This document shows positions 63,763 through 64,000 of a stretch of 64,000 nucleotides of DNA, piece after piece. A program made the position numbers and the translations under genes. The number at the start of each line of letters is the position of its first letter. Positions within the stretch are counted from its first letter, which is position 1. The notes beneath the pieces are model-generated. The model was not told the origin of the DNA, searched no databases, and worked only from the letters and a program-made list of their open reading frames with translations. Source of the DNA: an uncultured Erwinia sp. (lineage in GTDB: Bacteria; Pseudomonadota; Gammaproteobacteria; Enterobacterales; Enterobacteriaceae). The DNA is taken from assembly GCA_946221915.1 (NCBI GenBank), contig CAMIKG010000001.1, positions 296,856 through 360,855 of the forward strand, read 5' to 3'.

Positions 63763-63817
63763 AAGGCCCCCGGATTTGGGGGTCTTGCTATGTTACTTTG
63801 CGTCTGGCAGGACACAA
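63763..63817 (-). promoter_or_regulatory. Candidate asnS promoter and 5' hairpin
   Basis: On the minus strand TTGTGT (63812-63817), a 16-base spacer and TAACAT (63790-63795) could be a promoter with a start near 63783. The transcript would then begin with a hairpin, AAGACCCCC/GGGGGCCTT (63763-63786), followed by TAATTTTC, about 37 bases before the ATG. It could protect the 5' end or act in attenuation. Confidence 0.4.
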
Positions 63818-64000
63818 GCAGAATTCACGGTGAAAGCAGAGATTTATTCACGGATGACAGGGGGATTAATGGTTTTGCTTGCGGGATTGATGGCAAAGTG
63901 GTCTGAGAAGGTGGCGGGTATCTGCAGGGGATAACGAAACACGGATGCTAAAGGATGCACCGACTGCCCCTTCGGGCGTGCAGGGGAAGACTGGGAGGGG
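63818..64000. other. Window end, no gene recognised
   Basis: Upstream of asnS E. coli has pncB, but neither strand of these 183 bases reads as the end or start of that protein. The last 50 bases (GCCCCTTCGGGC, then GGGAAGACTGGGAGGGG) have the C-rich/G-rich character of the hairpin family and are cut by the window edge. Confidence 0.4.

Noticed and set aside
63727..64000. Start or end of pncB at the right edge
   Set aside because: No frame on either strand resembles nicotinate phosphoribosyltransferase.

Overview
The window is a stretch of core chromosome from a member of the Enterobacterales, most likely the Erwiniaceae (Pantoea/Erwinia type). This rests on gene order, which follows the E. 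coli K-12 map from about minute 19 to 21 (amiD to asnS), on protein lengths nearly identical to E. coli, and on two ERIC elements plus many short GC-rich intergenic hairpins. The genus is inference: no rRNA or tRNA gene was seen, and no database could be searched.

Layout. (1) 1-5.7 kb: tail of amiD, then ltaE and poxB on the minus strand separated by an unusual composite repeat block (about 1.59-2.04 kb), then the OLD-family nuclease gene ybjD. (2) 5.7-16 kb: proteostasis and translation genes (cspD, clpS-clpA, infA, aat), the cydDC transporter, trxB and lrp. (3) 16-23.3 kb: ftsK with a LexA box, lolA, rarA, serS. (4) 23.3-26.8 kb: a divergent pair, secreted metallo-beta-lactamase-fold hydrolase and LysR regulator, then the MFS transporter ycaD. 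This is the only clearly accessory-looking part. (5) 26.9-33.2 kb: anaerobic formate block focA-pflB-pflA behind an FNR-type promoter, and ycaO. (6) 33.6-46.7 kb: serC-aroA, cmk-rpsA-ihfB, comEC, msbA-lpxK, ycaQ, ycaR-kdsB. (7) 46.9-56 kb: ycbJ, elyC, and the tightly overlapping cmoM-mukF-mukE-mukB operon. (8) 56-64 kb: cell-wall genes ldtD and mepK, gloC, aspC, the porin gene ompF with an OmpR-type promoter, and asnS.

The genes form familiar functional groups: protein turnover by the N-end rule (Aat adds the degron, ClpS recognises it, ClpA unfolds it), chromosome segregation (FtsK, MukBEF, IHF), envelope biogenesis (LolA, MsbA, LpxK, KdsB, ElyC, LdtD, MepK, OmpF), anaerobic pyruvate metabolism and amino-acid metabolism. 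No prophage, insertion sequence, CRISPR array or obviously new multi-gene system was found. The most unusual sequence is non-coding: the ltaE-poxB repeat block, an ERIC element that appears to supply the cydC stop codon, a family of C-rich/G-rich hairpins, and several structured leaders or spacers (lrp, pflB-pflA, both flanks of ftsK).
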